Shown piece after piece: positions 1 through 5,977 of a stretch of 10,463 nucleotides of DNA; positions within the stretch are counted from its first letter, which is position 1; each line of letters opens with the position of its first letter. The notes beneath the pieces are model-generated. The model saw only the letters and a program-made list of their open reading frames with translations, did not search any database and was not told where the DNA came from. This DNA is from an uncultured Clostridia bacterium (GTDB taxonomy: Bacteria; Bacillota; Clostridia; Oscillospirales; Oscillospiraceae): positions 1 through 10,463 of the forward strand of contig CAMBID010000009.1 in assembly GCA_945867445.1 (NCBI GenBank), written 5' to 3'. The translations under genes were made by a program, and so were the position numbers.

Positions 1-70
1 GTTTATCCCCCCCCCCCGCCCCCCCGCCAACCACAACCGGGGGCGGGGCCACCCCCCCCCCCCCGCCGCC
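1..70. other. C-rich low-complexity tract with GC hairpin downstream of ftsH
   Basis: Runs of C occupy 7-17 (11 C), 19-25 (7 C) and 52-64 (13 C). On the minus strand, which is the ftsH transcript, these are G runs. Arms 14-23 (ccccgccccc) and 39-48 (gggggcgggg) are perfect complements around a 15-nt loop, so a strong hairpin lies about 50 bp past the ftsH stop. No U-tract follows it in the ftsH direction, so it is not a classical intrinsic terminator. It could still be a 3'-end stabilising structure or a G-quadruplex site. Homopolymers of this length are slippage-prone, and their exact length may also be a sequencing error. Confidence 0.6.
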
Positions 71-97
71 GTGCTGTCTTTCCGGTTTGCCGGGCGC

Positions 98-1954
98 CTA
101 GTCCCGGGAGGGCGCCGCCTCGGTCTCGCCGAAGACGGCCAGGAAGTCCTTCCGCTCCATGGTTTCATGAGCCAGGAGGTACTGTGCCACGGCCTCCAGC
201 TTGTCCCGCTGCTCCGTGAGGATGGCCTCGCAGCGGCGGCAGCTCTCCGCGATAATGCTCTGGACCTCGGCGTCGATCTCCGCCGCCACGGTCTCGGAGT
301 AGCTGCGGCTCTGGCTCATGGTGCGGCCGATGAAGACCTCGCCGCTGCCCGAATCGAAGCAGACGGGGCCCAGCTTCTCGCTCATGCCGTAGGTCGCCAC
401 CATCTTGTGGGCCAGGGTGCTGGCCCGCTGGATGTCGTTGGAGGCGCCGGTGGAGATGTCGCCCAGCACCAGGCTCTCCGCCACCCGGCCGCCCAGGAGG
501 GCGGTGATCTCATCCTCCAGGTAGCGCTTGGAGAGGTAGGAGCGGTCCTCCTCCGGCAGGGAGATGGTCATGCCGCCGGCCCGGCCCCGGGGAACGATGG
601 AAATCTGGCTCACCGGGTCGTGCCGGGGCAGGCTGTGCATGACGACGGCGTGGCCCGCCTCGTGATAGGCGGTGAGCTCCCGCTCGTGCTGAGGGATGAT
701 GCGGCTGTGCTTCTCAGGGCCCGCGATGACCTTGATCTCCGCGGCGCGGATATCCTCCATGCTGAGGTAGGGGGCGTTCTTCCGGGCAGCCAGCAGGGCC
801 GCCTCGTTGAGAAGGTTTTCCAGATCCGCGCCGGTGAAGCCCGGCGTGCCCCGGGCGATGTCCCCCAGGTCCACGTCCTCCGCCAGGGGCTTGTCCTTGG
901 CGTGGATCTTCAGGATCTCCTCCCGGCCCCGGATGTCCGGCAGGCCCACGTAGATCTGCCGGTCAAAGCGGCCGGGGCGCAGCAGCGCCGGGTCCAGCAC
1001 ATCCGAGCGGTTGGTGGCGGCCAGGACCACCACGCCCTCGTTGCGGCCGAAGCCGTCCATCTCCACCAGGAGCTGGTTCAGGGTCTGCTCCCGCTCGTCG
1101 TGCCCGCCGCCCAGGCCCGTGCCCCGCTGGCGGCCCACGGCGTCGATCTCGTCGATGAAGACGATGGCCGGGGCCTGCTTCTTGGCCTGGGAGAACAGGT
1201 CCCGCACCCGGGAAGCGCCCACGCCCACGTAGAGCTCCATGAAGTCGGAGCCGGAGATGGAGAGGAAGGCCACCCCGGCCTCGTTGGCCACGGCCTTGGC
1301 AAGCAGGGTCTTGCCGGTGCCCGGCGGGCCCACGAGAAGCACGCCCTTGGGGATGCGGGCGCCCAAGGAGGAGTACTTCCCCGGGTCCCGGAGAAAGTCC
1401 ACGATCTCGCTGAGCTCCTCCTTCTCCTCGTCTGCCCCGGCCACGGAGCGGAAGCCGATGCTCTTATCAGAGTCTGAGAGGGTCCGGATGCGGGCGGAAC
1501 CGAACTTCGCCATGCGGTCCTGCCCGCCCCCGGCCATCTGCTGGGGCCGGAGGATGAAGAAGTACCAGAAAAGGCCGATCAGCAGCACCGTCACCAGGGT
1601 GGGAGCCAGGGTCGCGAGCCAGTTGACAGAGTGATCCTGGTAGAAATCGTAATCCTCGATGATGCCCTTCTCGCTCTGGGTGATCACCAGGGGCATGAGG
1701 TCATCCTGGAAGAGCTGAAAGTCGTAGAGCTCGTGCCGCACGATCTTGCTGCCCTGGACGCTCTCCCTCAGCTCCAGGGTGAGGGTGTTGCCCTCCACCG
1801 TGAAGCGCTGGACCTTCTCCTGGACGAAGAGCTGCCGGGCCTGGGCGTAATCCACCTGGGGCATGTCGGCGTTGTTCTGCAGCAGCCAGGAGGCCGCCAG
1901 CGCCATGATCGCCAGCAGCAGCACGACCCCCAGACTGGAAACGCGTTCTCTCAC
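98..1954 (-). CDS. ftsH: ATP-dependent zinc metalloprotease FtsH
   Basis: Membrane-anchored AAA+ protease of 618 aa, normal family length, which extracts and degrades membrane and regulatory proteins as a hexamer. Two transmembrane segments (about residues 8-26 and 113-135) flank an extracytoplasmic domain. The AAA module follows with Walker A GPPGTGKT at 209-216, Walker B IVFIDEID at 264-271 and a second region of homology around 313-332 (ATNR...LRPGRFDR). The M41 peptidase domain has the zinc site HEAGH at 431-435 and the likely third ligand D507 in [10 protein letters not shown]. All key residues are intact. The start is GTG at 1954, overlapping the hpt stop as GTGA, with GGAGG ten bases upstream; the stop is TAG. 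It is the last gene of the rplI-dnaB-tilS-hpt-ftsH run and is probably translationally coupled to hpt. tilS-hpt-ftsH is a well-known neighbourhood in Bacillota. Confidence 0.97.
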   Translation of the reverse strand: MRERVSSLGVVLLLAIMALAASWLLQNNADMPQVDYAQARQLFVQEKVQRFTVEGNTLTLELRESVQGSKIVRHELYDFQLFQDDLMPLVITQSEKGIIEDYDFYQDHSVNWLATLAPTLVTVLLIGLFWYFFILRPQQMAGGGQDRMAKFGSARIRTLSDSDKSIGFRSVAGADEEKEELSEIVDFLRDPGKYSSLGARIPKGVLLVGPPGTGKTLLAKAVANEAGVAFLSISGSDFMELYVGVGASRVRDLFSQAKKQAPAIVFIDEIDAVGRQRGTGLGGGHDEREQTLNQLLVEMDGFGRNEGVVVLAATNRSDVLDPALLRPGRFDRQIYVGLPDIRGREEILKIHAKDKPLAEDVDLGDIARGTPGFTGADLENLLNEAALLAARKNAPYLSMEDIRAAEIKVIAGPEKHSRIIPQHERELTAYHEAGHAVVMHSLPRHDPVSQISIVPRGRAGGMTISLPEEDRSYLSKRYLEDEITALLGGRVAESLVLGDISTGASNDIQRASTLAHKMVATYGMSEKLGPVCFDSGSGEVFIGRTMSQSRSYSETVAAEIDAEVQSIIAESCRRCEAILTEQRDKLEAVAQYLLAHETMERKDFLAVFGETEAAPSRD

Positions 1955-2502
1955 TTCGTGTATACCTCCGGTTTCAGCACCCCGATATAGGGGAGATTGC
2001 GGTACTCCTGGGCGTAGTCCAGGCCGTAGCCCACCACGAACTCATCCGGCACCACGAAGCCGGCGAGGTCGGGCTTCACGGCCTTCACCCGGCGGGAGGG
2101 CTTGTCCAGCAGGGTCACAATGGTGATGCTGGCGGCGCCCTTGGTGCGCAGGTAATCCTTCAGGAAGGCCAGGGTGTTGCCGGAGTCCAGGATGTCCTCC
2201 ACGATGATGAGATCCCGGCCGGTGATGTCCTGCTGGACGTCGTGGGTGATCTGCACCCGGCCGGAGGTGGAGGTGGCGTTGCCGTAGGAGCTGATGGCGA
2301 TAAACTCCAGGTCGCTCTTGAGCGGGCAGGCCCGGATCAGGTCAGACATGAAGATGAAGCAGCCCTTGAGGACCCCCAGAAAGAGGGGGCGCTTGCCCTG
2401 GAAGCGCTCCGTGAGTTCCGCGCCCATCTCCCGCACCCGCTTGGCGATATCCTCCTCGGAAAACAGCACCTTCAGGATGTCATTCTCTATTTCGTTGTAC
2501 AT
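1951..2502 (-). CDS. hpt: Hypoxanthine phosphoribosyltransferase
   Basis: Cytosolic purine salvage enzyme of 183 aa, typical for bacterial Hpt. It joins hypoxanthine (and usually guanine) to PRPP, giving IMP or GMP. The PRPP-binding signature [10 protein letters not shown] lies at 101-110, with the two acidic residues (E102, D103) that contact the ribose hydroxyls. The flexible-loop SSYG lies at 71-74, and the C-terminal purine-binding region around [20 protein letters not shown] lies at 155-174. The ATG at 2502 is preceded by AGGAGA at a good distance. Its last bases overlap the ftsH GTG by 4 bp, and 21 bp separate it from tilS upstream. In Bacillota the product is known to interact with neighbouring TilS or FtsH functions in some species; nothing in this sequence tests that. 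Confidence 0.96.
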   Translation of the reverse strand: MYNEIENDILKVLFSEEDIAKRVREMGAELTERFQGKRPLFLGVLKGCFIFMSDLIRACPLKSDLEFIAISSYGNATSTSGRVQITHDVQQDITGRDLIIVEDILDSGNTLAFLKDYLRTKGAASITIVTLLDKPSRRVKAVKPDLAGFVVPDEFVVGYGLDYAQEYRNLPYIGVLKPEVYTK

Positions 2503-2523
2503 GGTCTCTCTTCTCCTATATTT

Positions 2524-3867
2524 TTATTCCGTCTCAGATTCGACGGTCACAAACCGGCAGGCATCGCCGGCGGGGAGGAAGGCCTCGTCCGTGCCCAAGG
2601 GCCAGACGGCGGCGAGCCGCTCCCCCAGAAAGATGCCGGGAAGGCGCTGCCGCGCCGCGAGGTCCAGCCCGCGGTCCTGGCAGAGGCGCTTCACCGTACG
2701 GCTGCCGCCCCGGGTCCCCGGCAAGGTCAAGCGCTCCGCCCCGGTGAGGGGGGCGACGGAAAGGGGCTCCGTCCCGGGCCGGAGGGGCAGCCCCTCTCCC
2801 ACCGGACGGTCCCGGAGGGTCAGGGTGTAATCCCCCCAGCGGAGGGGCGTGTTCAGGCGGAGCTCCGCTCTCGGCAGGGGCCCCTCCCGGCGGGTGAGGG
2901 TCAGGATGCCGTTCCTCCGCTGGACCGTCAGGCCGTAGGGAAGGTTCGCCGTCCCGCCCTCCGGCAGGGTAAGGAGGGTGCTGATGTGGGCGGAGGAGAG
3001 GTCCTTCCGCCCGCCGGCGGCAGCGGCCAGCAGGTGGAGGGCCGTGCGCTCCGCCAGGGCGGCGGGGGCGTCCTCCAGAATGCTTGCCTCCATGCGGACG
3101 CCGCCCTCCGGCAGGGCGGCAGCGTGACGCTCCGCAAGCCTGCGTGCCAGGGTCTCCAGCGCTTCGTCCTCCCGGCGAAGGGTCTCCGCCGCCCGGGTCA
3201 TGTTTTCGACGGCCCGGGGGTTGATGCCCTCCAGCACCGGGAGGACCTGATGACGGAGGCGGTTTCGGGCGGGGACGTCGCTGCCGTTGCTCTCATCCTC
3301 CACATGGGGGATGGCGTGGGCGGCGGCGTAGTCCGCCAGGGTCTCCGGCGGCAGCGTCAGGAAGGGCCTCAACAGCCGGGGCGCGTCGGGACCAGCGCCC
3401 AGAGGCCGGGCCTCCCGCATCCCCCGGAGCCCTGCCGAACCCGTGCCCCGGATGAGGTTCAGGAGCATGGTCTCGGCGTTGTCCCTGGCGTGGTGGGCGG
3501 TGCAGACGGCGATAAAGTTCCCGTCCCGGGCGGCTTTTTCCAGGAAGGCGTAGCGTGCCTTCCTGGCCGCCTCCTCCCGGGAGAGCCCCCGGGCCCTGGC
3601 CAGGGCGGCCACGTCCCCCTCCCCCAGGAGAAAGGGAATACCCTGGCGCTCGCACCAGTCCCGGACGAAGTCCGCGTCCCGGCGGGAGGTCGGACGCAGA
3701 TGGTGGTCAAAATGGGCGGCGGTGACGGAAAGGTCTCTCCGCGCGGTCAGGAAATGCAGCAGACACATGGAATCCTGCCCGCCGGAGACCGCGCAGAGCA
3801 CCCGCCCCCCCTCCGGCAGATGCCGCCGGAGGGCGTCCGTAGCGGGGCGCAGGGGCTCATTCCTCAT
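2524..3867 (-). CDS. tilS: tRNA(Ile)-lysidine synthase TilS
   Basis: ATP-dependent enzyme that converts C34 of the tRNA-Ile CAU anticodon to lysidine, so that it reads AUA. The protein is 447 aa, in the family range. The N-terminal PP-loop ATPase domain carries SGGQDS at 28-33. The second conserved block reads AHHARDNAET around 124-133, then LLNLIRGTGSAGLRGM. The usual block is AHHxDDxxET, so the first D is replaced by R here. A central helical substrate domain and a C-terminal TilS_C-type domain (about 370-447) follow. The start is uncertain: ATG at 3867 (used here) or ATG two codons upstream at 3873. Neither has an obvious SD, because both lie inside the end of dnaB (11 or 17 bp overlap), which implies translational coupling. 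The open frame continues upstream to 4113, but that stretch is antisense-like noise within dnaB. The stop is TAA. Confidence 0.94.
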   Translation of the reverse strand: MRNEPLRPATDALRRHLPEGGRVLCAVSGGQDSMCLLHFLTARRDLSVTAAHFDHHLRPTSRRDADFVRDWCERQGIPFLLGEGDVAALARARGLSREEAARKARYAFLEKAARDGNFIAVCTAHHARDNAETMLLNLIRGTGSAGLRGMREARPLGAGPDAPRLLRPFLTLPPETLADYAAAHAIPHVEDESNGSDVPARNRLRHQVLPVLEGINPRAVENMTRAAETLRREDEALETLARRLAERHAAALPEGGVRMEASILEDAPAALAERTALHLLAAAAGGRKDLSSAHISTLLTLPEGGTANLPYGLTVQRRNGILTLTRREGPLPRAELRLNTPLRWGDYTLTLRDRPVGEGLPLRPGTEPLSVAPLTGAERLTLPGTRGGSRTVKRLCQDRGLDLAARQRLPGIFLGERLAAVWPLGTDEAFLPAGDACRFVTVESETE

Positions 3868-5209
3868 CGTCATAGCGGTTATCCAGGGTGGCGAACTGCG
3901 TGTACTCCGGCATCCACCGCAGCTCCACCTTGCCGGTCTCGCCGTGGCGGTTTTTCGCCACGATGCACTCGGCGATGTTGTGCTTCTCCGAGTCCTCGTT
4001 ATAGTAGTCGTCCCGGTAGAGGAACATGACGATGTCCGCGTCCTGCTCGATGGCGCCGGATTCCCGCAGGTCCGAAAGCATGGGGCGCTTGTCGTCCCGC
4101 TTCTCGTTGGCACGGGAGAGCTGGGAGAGGCAGATGACGGGCACGTTCAGCTCCTTGGCCATGATCTTCATCATCCGGGAGATGTCGCTGACTATCTGCT
4201 GGCGGTTCTCGCCCCGGCCGCTCTTGTCCCCGGCGGAGGTCATGAGCTGCAGGTAGTCGATGACGACCAGTCCCAGGTTATCCAGGCGGCGGCACTTGGC
4301 GTTCATATCCGCCGCGCTGAGCATGGGGTTGTCATCCACCCGAATATCCAGCTGGTTGAGGACCGACGCGGCGGCGGCAATCTTCTGCCAGTCCGTCTCC
4401 CGGAGGTTTCCGGTGCGGAGACGGTAGTTCTCCACCAGGGCCTCACCGGAGAGGATGCGGGTCACCAGCTGCTCAGCGGACATTTCAAGGGAAAAAACGG
4501 CCACGGTCTTCCGGGAGAGCTTCGCCACGTTCAGGGCGATGTTCAGAGCCAAGGAGGTCTTGCCCATGCCGGGGCGGGCGGCCAGCAGCAGAAGGTCCGA
4601 TTTATTGAGGCCGGTAATCTTGGCGTCCACCGCCGAAAAGCCGGTGGAGAGACCGGGCATATGCCTCTCGCTCTCCGTCATCTCGCTGAGGCGCTCCAGC
4701 ACGTCCGGCAGCACCCGGCTGATGGGCACCATGTCCTGGGCGCTCTGGCCCCGGCGGACGGCGAAGATCTTCTGCTCCGCGGCGTCCAGGGTGTCCGACG
4801 CGGTGCCGATGCCCTCCTGCACCATGGCGGTGATCTCCGAGGCGGCGATGGCCACCCCCCGGAGGAGGGCCTTATCCCGGACGATCTTCACGTATTCCAT
4901 AACGTTGGCGGAGGTGGGGGTGATCTCCATCAGCTCCGCGAGATAGCGCCTGGTGGTCTGCTCATCGTAGGTGCCGTTTTTCCGCAGCTCCTCCGCCACG
5001 GTGATGCCGTCCACCGGCCGGGCGTAGCTGAACATGGAGTAGATGGCCTCGAAGATCTCCCGGTTCTGCCGGAGGTAGAAGTCCCCGGGCTGAAGCTTGT
5101 CCATCACGTCCTTGATGCACTCGGGATCGATGAGCATGGAGCCCAGCACTGCCTGCTCCCCCTCCAGAGAGTGGGGCATCTGCCGGGTCAGCAGGTCTTC
5201 GGTTTCCAT
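3857..5209 (-). CDS. dnaB: Replicative DNA helicase DnaB (DnaC in Bacillus)
   Basis: Hexameric replicative helicase that unwinds DNA at the fork and recruits primase; 450 aa, full length. The N-terminal DnaB domain (about 10-115) includes the MPHSLEGEQAVLGSML stretch. The RecA-like C-terminal domain has Walker A ARPGMGKTSL at 211-220, Walker B LVVIDYLQLM at 314-323, SQLSR at 362-366, LRESGAIEQDADIV at 381-394 and the terminal KNRHGETG region at 419-426 with the arginine-finger segment. No intein or insertion is present. The start is the ATG at 5207-5209 (protein METEDLL...), chosen because GAGGTG lies just upstream and the family alignment begins here; the 36-codon open extension has no SD and is low-complexity. 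It lies 61 bp after rplI and overlaps tilS. The rplI-dnaB pairing is conserved in Bacillota. Confidence 0.97.
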   Translation of the reverse strand: METEDLLTRQMPHSLEGEQAVLGSMLIDPECIKDVMDKLQPGDFYLRQNREIFEAIYSMFSYARPVDGITVAEELRKNGTYDEQTTRRYLAELMEITPTSANVMEYVKIVRDKALLRGVAIAASEITAMVQEGIGTASDTLDAAEQKIFAVRRGQSAQDMVPISRVLPDVLERLSEMTESERHMPGLSTGFSAVDAKITGLNKSDLLLLAARPGMGKTSLALNIALNVAKLSRKTVAVFSLEMSAEQLVTRILSGEALVENYRLRTGNLRETDWQKIAAAASVLNQLDIRVDDNPMLSAADMNAKCRRLDNLGLVVIDYLQLMTSAGDKSGRGENRQQIVSDISRMMKIMAKELNVPVICLSQLSRANEKRDDKRPMLSDLRESGAIEQDADIVMFLYRDDYYNEDSEKHNIAECIVAKNRHGETGKVELRWMPEYTQFATLDNRYDDEE

Positions 5210-5225
5210 TCTCTCACCTCGCTTT

Positions 5226-5263
5226 CCGGCGGCTTGGCCGGGAATGCCCCGGCGGAGCCGGGG
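5226..5263 (-). other. GC hairpins in the rplI-dnaB gap
   Basis: The 61-bp gap holds two inverted repeats. CCCCGGC (5247-5253) pairs with GCCGGGG (5257-5263) around a 3-nt loop. CCGGC (5226-5230) pairs with GCCGG (5237-5241). Neither is followed by a U-run in the minus-strand direction, so read-through into dnaB is expected. They may set relative expression or protect an mRNA end after cleavage between rplI and dnaB, which is inference. Confidence 0.45.
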
Positions 5264-5270
5264 AGGGGGC

Positions 5271-5720
5271 TTACTTCTCCTCGCAGACCAGCACGTTGAC
5301 GGTGCCGCTGATCTCAAAGCCCAGGCGGGCCTTCACCTGATAGGTTCCGAAGCTCTTGATGGGGTCGTCCAGCACCAGCTTCTGCTTGGGGATATCCACG
5401 TTATGCTGCTGCTTCAGGGCGTCGGAGATCTCCTTGGTGGTGACGGCGCCGAAGAGGCGGCCGCCGGCGCCGGCCTTGGCGGGGATCTTCACGAGAAGGG
5501 CCTTCAGCTGCTCCGCGGCGGCCATGGCGGCCTCCTTCTGGCGGGCCTCCTCGGCCCGGCGGGCCTTCTCCTTCAGGTTCATGGTGTTGATGGCGTCCGC
5601 CGTGGCGGCGATGGCCAGTTTCCGGGGCAGAAGGTAGTTGCGGGCGTAGCCCTCGGAGGCTTCAATGAGCTGGCCTTTCTTGCCCTGCCCCTTCACGTCC
5701 TGCTGTAAGATGACTTTCAT
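5271..5720 (-). CDS. rplI: 50S ribosomal protein L9
   Basis: Large-subunit protein that binds 23S rRNA near the L1 stalk and affects frame maintenance. It has 149 aa, exactly the usual length. The N-terminal RNA-binding domain has the L9 signature around GYARNYLLPRKLAIAAT (24-40). A long charged connecting helix follows (about 45-75, rich in K, E, A and R), then the C-terminal domain with GRLFGAVTTKEI (87-98). The start ATG at 5720 is preceded by AAAGGAG seven bases upstream. The frame stays open 18 codons further up, but those codons run through AT-rich tandem repeats and lack family similarity. It is the first gene of the tight minus-strand run. The gap to gdpP is 257 bp and contains a structured repeat, so rplI may have its own promoter there. 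Confidence 0.97.
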   Translation of the reverse strand: MKVILQQDVKGQGKKGQLIEASEGYARNYLLPRKLAIAATADAINTMNLKEKARRAEEARQKEAAMAAAEQLKALLVKIPAKAGAGGRLFGAVTTKEISDALKQQHNVDIPKQKLVLDDPIKSFGTYQVKARLGFEISGTVNVLVCEEK

Positions 5721-5737
5721 GGTATAACTCCTTTGAT

Positions 5738-5759
5738 TGAGAATTGTGAGAATTGAGAA
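5738..5759. repeat. Tandem 9-bp repeat in the rplI leader
   Basis: TGAGAATTG occurs at 5738-5746 and again at 5747-5755, followed by a partial unit. It lies just upstream of the rplI ribosome binding site, so the transcript carries repeated CAATTCTCA. The unit number could be variable. No function is evident. Confidence 0.6.
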
Positions 5760-5774
5760 AGCAGTAGGGATCAT

Positions 5775-5790
5775 CCGGGACAGATCCCGG
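5775..5790. other. Small hairpin in the rplI leader
   Basis: CCGGGA (5775-5780) and TCCCGG (5785-5790) are perfect complements around a 4-nt loop. An alternative pairing uses GGGATC (5767-5772) with GATCCC (5783-5788), and the two exclude each other. If transcription of rplI begins in the repeat upstream, this structure lies in its 5' leader about 60 nt before the start codon. No terminator tail is present. Confidence 0.35.
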
Positions 5791-5820
5791 AAAACGCACG
5801 CGGGAAAGCGCGGGGAGCTT

Positions 5821-5848
5821 ATACTAGTTCTTGATAAAAAGCTTTCAA
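5821..5848 (-). promoter_or_regulatory. Possible rplI promoter within the repeat
   Basis: Read on the minus strand, TTGAAA (complement of 5843-5848) and TAGTAT (complement of 5821-5826) are separated by 16 bp and point toward rplI, about 100 bp upstream of its start. The -35 matches the consensus in 5 of 6 bases and the -10 in 4 of 6. The same bases are part of a palindrome shared with the copy at 10414, so the match may be a by-product of the repeat. Confidence 0.25.
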
Positions 5849-5938
5849 AGCTTTTTATCGCGCCGCAGGCGCGTCAAGAACTTATGAGACGGCTTTTGCG
5901 GCAGACTGCCGCAAAAGGGCGACGCTGACAGCGGCGCC
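5821..5938 (+). repeat. Structured multi-hairpin repeat, copy A
   Basis: Strand is set by alignment of the copies. The element begins with ATACTAG and folds as follows. An outer stem joins AGTTCTTGA (5826-5834) to TCAAGAACT (5874-5882). Inside it lie an AT-rich palindrome with 13-bp arms around one base (5833-5845 and 5847-5859) and a GC hairpin CGCGCC (5859-5864) / GGCGCG (5868-5873). After the outer stem comes a box CTTATGAGACGGC (5881-5893), then a perfect 11-bp stem with a GAC loop (5893-5903, 5907-5917), then CGCT-GAC-AGCG (5923-5933). Its first 50 bases match 10414-10463 with a single difference, and the whole architecture recurs inverted at 10223-10331. It lies between gdpP and rplI, opposite to both. 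No transposase or protein gene is present. It could be a MITE-like or REP-like repeat or a structured RNA. Confidence 0.75.
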
Positions 5939-5971
5939 TTCTTGATAAAAATCAAAGATTTTTATCAAGAA
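5939..5971 (-). other. 15-bp AT-rich stem-loop after gdpP, possible transcript end
   Basis: Arms 5939-5953 (TTCTTGATAAAAATC) and 5957-5971 are perfect complements around a 3-nt loop, starting six bases after the gdpP stop codon. It resembles an AU-rich terminator or 3' protective stem but lacks a downstream U-run. Its first 13 bases (TTCTTGATAAAAA) repeat 5828-5840 exactly, so it may be the far boundary of the structured repeat rather than an independent terminator. Confidence 0.5.
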
Positions 5972-5977
5972 AGAGTA

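Noticed and set aside
71..1477. Long open frame opposite ftsH, with similar ones at 2242-4029, 3722-5299, 5942-8098 and 8229-9758
   Set aside because: They lie antisense to well-supported genes, have low-complexity composition (rich in H, G, A, R and V), no recognisable domain and no suitable ribosome binding site. High GC with biased third positions explains them.
3868..4113. Upstream extension of the tilS frame
   Set aside because: It lies wholly within dnaB, is rich in S, T and R, and precedes the conserved TilS start region; only the ATG at 3873 remains a real alternative.
5210..5317. Upstream extension of the dnaB frame by 36 codons
   Set aside because: The extension has no family similarity and would overlap rplI. 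The ATG at 5209 has a good GAGGTG site.
5721..5774. Upstream extension of rplI by 18 codons
   Set aside because: It runs through the tandem TGAGAATTG repeats. The ATG at 5720 has AAAGGAG and gives the exact L9 length.
5737..5928. Small plus-strand ORF through copy A, with a similar peptide (KLSKL) readable from copy C
   Set aside because: The shared peptide follows from the shared palindrome. The two copies differ by a 2-bp length change right after it, so the frame is not conserved while the pairing is.
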